This document shows, piece by piece, positions 5,202-6,094 of a stretch of DNA of 6,094 bases; position 1 is the stretch's first letter; every line of letters begins with the position of its first letter. The position numbers were made by a program, and so were the translations under genes. The notes beneath the pieces were generated by a model. The model made no database searches and was not told the origin of the DNA. It worked only from the letters and a program-made list of their open reading frames with translations. This DNA is from an uncultured Oscillospiraceae bacterium (GTDB lineage: Bacteria > Bacillota > Clostridia > Oscillospirales > Oscillospiraceae), in the NCBI GenBank assembly GCA_900769995.1, contig CAAGIT010000102.1, positions 1-6,094 on the forward strand, read 5' to 3'.

Positions 5202-5594
5202 GGGAGGCGAAACGCCTCCCCTACGGCGTGATTTCGGTGGTTTTCCATATAATCGTGGTGGTAGGGCCGGTTACCACCCCCCTGCCATTTTGCAATATGC
5301 AGGAGGCGGATCATATCCGCCCCTGCGGGTATATGCCGCGTTTCACACTGTAGGGGACGGGTTTCCCGTCCCGAAAACGGCTGTCCGAGGCGGCTGATAG
5401 CCGCCCCTACGGGCATAAACCGCGTTTTTCATCCCATGGTCGAATCGCGTTTTTTATCGTAGGGGACGGGTTTCCCGTCCCGAAAACGGCTGTCCGAGGC
5501 GACTGATAGCCGCCCCTACGGGCATAAACCGCGTTTTTCATCCCATGGTCGAACCGCTTTTTTATCGTAGGGGACGGGTTTCCCGTCCCGAAAA
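5202..5594. repeat. Intergenic hairpin-module repeat array 2
   Basis: This fills the gap between the jag terminator and the thiT promoter and encodes nothing convincing. Modules include 5202-5220 (8-bp stem, AAA loop), 5305-5321 (7-bp stem), 5354-5372 region (8-bp stem, TTT loop), 5389-5405 (7-bp stem, GAT loop), and second and third copies of the last types at 5459-5519 and 5567-5591. Most are edged by GTAGGGG or CCCCTAC. From 5206 to about 5440 it follows the same order of modules and linkers as 1883-2105, so the two arrays are diverged copies of one composite element. The segment at 5258-5280 has changed to GGTGGTA...TACCACC where array 1 has the GTAGGGGCGGCT hairpin. Confidence 0.87.
5350..5566. 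repeat. 109/108-bp direct tandem duplication within array 2, with a third partial copy
   Basis: Unit 1 (5350-5458) and unit 2 (5459-5566) are nearly identical. They differ by G to A in the GGCGGCT stem arm (GGCGACT at 5498-5504), by a change near the end (AATCGCG versus AACCGC) and by one missing base. A third copy begins at 5567 and keeps only about the first 28 bases before diverging into the jag terminator. Each unit carries a GGGACGGG/CCCGTCCC hairpin, a GGCGGCT/AGCCGCC hairpin and a T-rich linker with CCATGG. Confidence 0.95.
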
Positions 5595-5596
5595 AC

Positions 5597-5637
5597 AGAT
5601 AGAAAAGACAGACCGAGGGGTGCCCTCGGTCTGTCTT
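5597..5637 (-). terminator. Rho-independent terminator of jag
   Basis: A perfect 15-bp stem (5605-5619 with 5623-5637) with a 3-base loop begins two bases after the jag stop codon. On the minus strand it is followed by TTTTCTATCTG and then TTTTT. This should end the jag transcript before the repeat array. Confidence 0.9.
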
Positions 5638-5639
5638 GC

Positions 5640-6094
5640 TTATTTCTCCTTGGAGAACGCCACAACGATGCGGCGGTGCGGCTCGGTGCCGGTGGAGAAG
5701 GTGGTGACCTCCGGATAATCCTGCAAAGCGGCGTGGATGATGTGCCGCTCATAGGCGTTCATCGGCTCGAGGGTGAAGTTGCGGCGGTACTTGACTGCCT
5801 TTGCTGCCATCTTATTGGCGAGCTGACGGAGGGATTCCTCGCGCTTCAGGCGGTATTCGCCGGCATCGACGCTGACACGCACGCGCTTTTCGCGCTCGCG
5901 GTTAATGGCGTAGCCGGTCAGATACTGGATGGCATCGAGGGTATCGCCGCGGCGACCGATCAGCAGACCGGCATCGCCGCCGACCAGATCGGCGCGATAG
6001 CTCTCCTCATCCAGACGGTAGGCGTGCGGCACGGCATCGGAGCCCATGTGCTTGAGCAGGCCGGTGAGGAACTCCTCGATCTGTGCTTCGATGC
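5640..6094 (-). CDS. jag: Jag/SpoIIIJ-associated RNA-binding protein, KH and R3H domains (N-terminus beyond window edge)
   Basis: The frame is open to the window end (first full codon at 6092); the ATG at 6047 is internal, since the upstream codons IEAQIEEFLTGLLKH continue the family pattern. About 150 C-terminal residues are visible. Counting from the internal Met at 6047, a KH domain shows the GxxG loop as GRRG (31-34) in LLIGRRGDTLDAIQYL, and an R3H domain follows with the RxxxH signature at Arg101-His105 (NAYERHIIH), ending in TEPHRRIVVAFSKEK. Family members bind single-stranded RNA; in Firmicutes jag usually sits beside yidC/spoIIIJ in the rpmH-rnpA-yidC-jag-mnmE region, and homologues (KhpB/EloR) affect cell elongation in streptococci. 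The Jag_N domain, expected upstream, is outside the window. The usual next gene, mnmE, does not follow here: a terminator and the repeat array do. Confidence 0.96.
   Translation of the reverse strand, partial: IEAQIEEFLTGLLKHMGSDAVPHAYRLDEESYRADLVGGDAGLLIGRRGDTLDAIQYLTGYAINREREKRVRVSVDAGEYRLKREESLRQLANKMAAKAVKYRRNFTLEPMNAYERHIIHAALQDYPEVTTFSTGTEPHRRIVVAFSKEK

Noticed and set aside
5248..5253. TATAAT on the plus strand inside repeat array 2 as a promoter
   Set aside because: The bases 17 upstream (GGCGTG region) do not resemble a -35 element, the matching site in array 1 is TATGAT, and no plus-strand gene follows.
5350..5594. CRISPR array
   Set aside because: The repeats are adjacent 109/108-bp units with no unique spacers, and no cas gene is present. 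The 18-bp repeats at 3422-3601 are a coding tract without spacers.

Overview
This window looks like part of the chromosome of an anaerobic, moderately GC-rich Firmicute of class Clostridia, probably an acetogen and possibly an Oscillospirales-type gut or digester organism. Three things point that way: a Wood-Ljungdahl acetyl-CoA synthase gene (acsB), a Firmicutes-style TPP-riboswitch/ThiT thiamine-uptake unit, and a KH/R3H protein of the Jag (SpoIIIJ-associated) family. The genus cannot be fixed from sequence reading alone. There is no rRNA, tRNA, CRISPR array, transposase or phage gene.

Layout. (1) Positions 1-1784, plus strand: the C-terminal ~80% of acsB with an intact A-cluster, closed by a strong intrinsic terminator (1795-1828). 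(2) 1852-2105: a gene-free stretch packed with short hairpin modules edged by GTAGGGG or CCCCTAC. (3) 2178-4269, minus strand: three small envelope or membrane genes read in the order zinc-ribbon/membrane/coiled-coil protein (3736-4269), then a Q/N/Y-repeat membrane-anchored protein with a beta-rich outer domain (2657-3691), then a four-helix membrane protein (2178-2636). (4) 4355-4939, minus strand: thiT, preceded by a TPP riboswitch (5011-5107) and a perfect-consensus promoter (5129-5157). (5) 5202-5594: a second, longer array of the same hairpin modules, including a 109/108-bp tandem duplication. (6) 5640-6094, minus strand: the C-terminal part of jag with its own terminator.

How it works together. 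AcsB assembles acetyl-CoA from CO, a corrinoid-bound methyl group and CoA. ThiT imports thiamine under TPP feedback; TPP serves pyruvate:ferredoxin oxidoreductase and other enzymes, so the two genes need not be directly linked. Jag is a housekeeping RNA-binding protein. The three minus-strand genes in the middle have no assigned function and are the least understood part of the window. A promoter for the first of them is built into the terminator hairpin of thiT.

The most unusual material is the pair of related repeat arrays filling the two largest intergenic gaps, the 10 x 18-bp in-frame repeat coding a Q/N/Y-rich tract, and the fused terminator/promoter between thiT and the zinc-ribbon gene. 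No defence system, biosynthetic cluster or other multi-gene novelty could be demonstrated.
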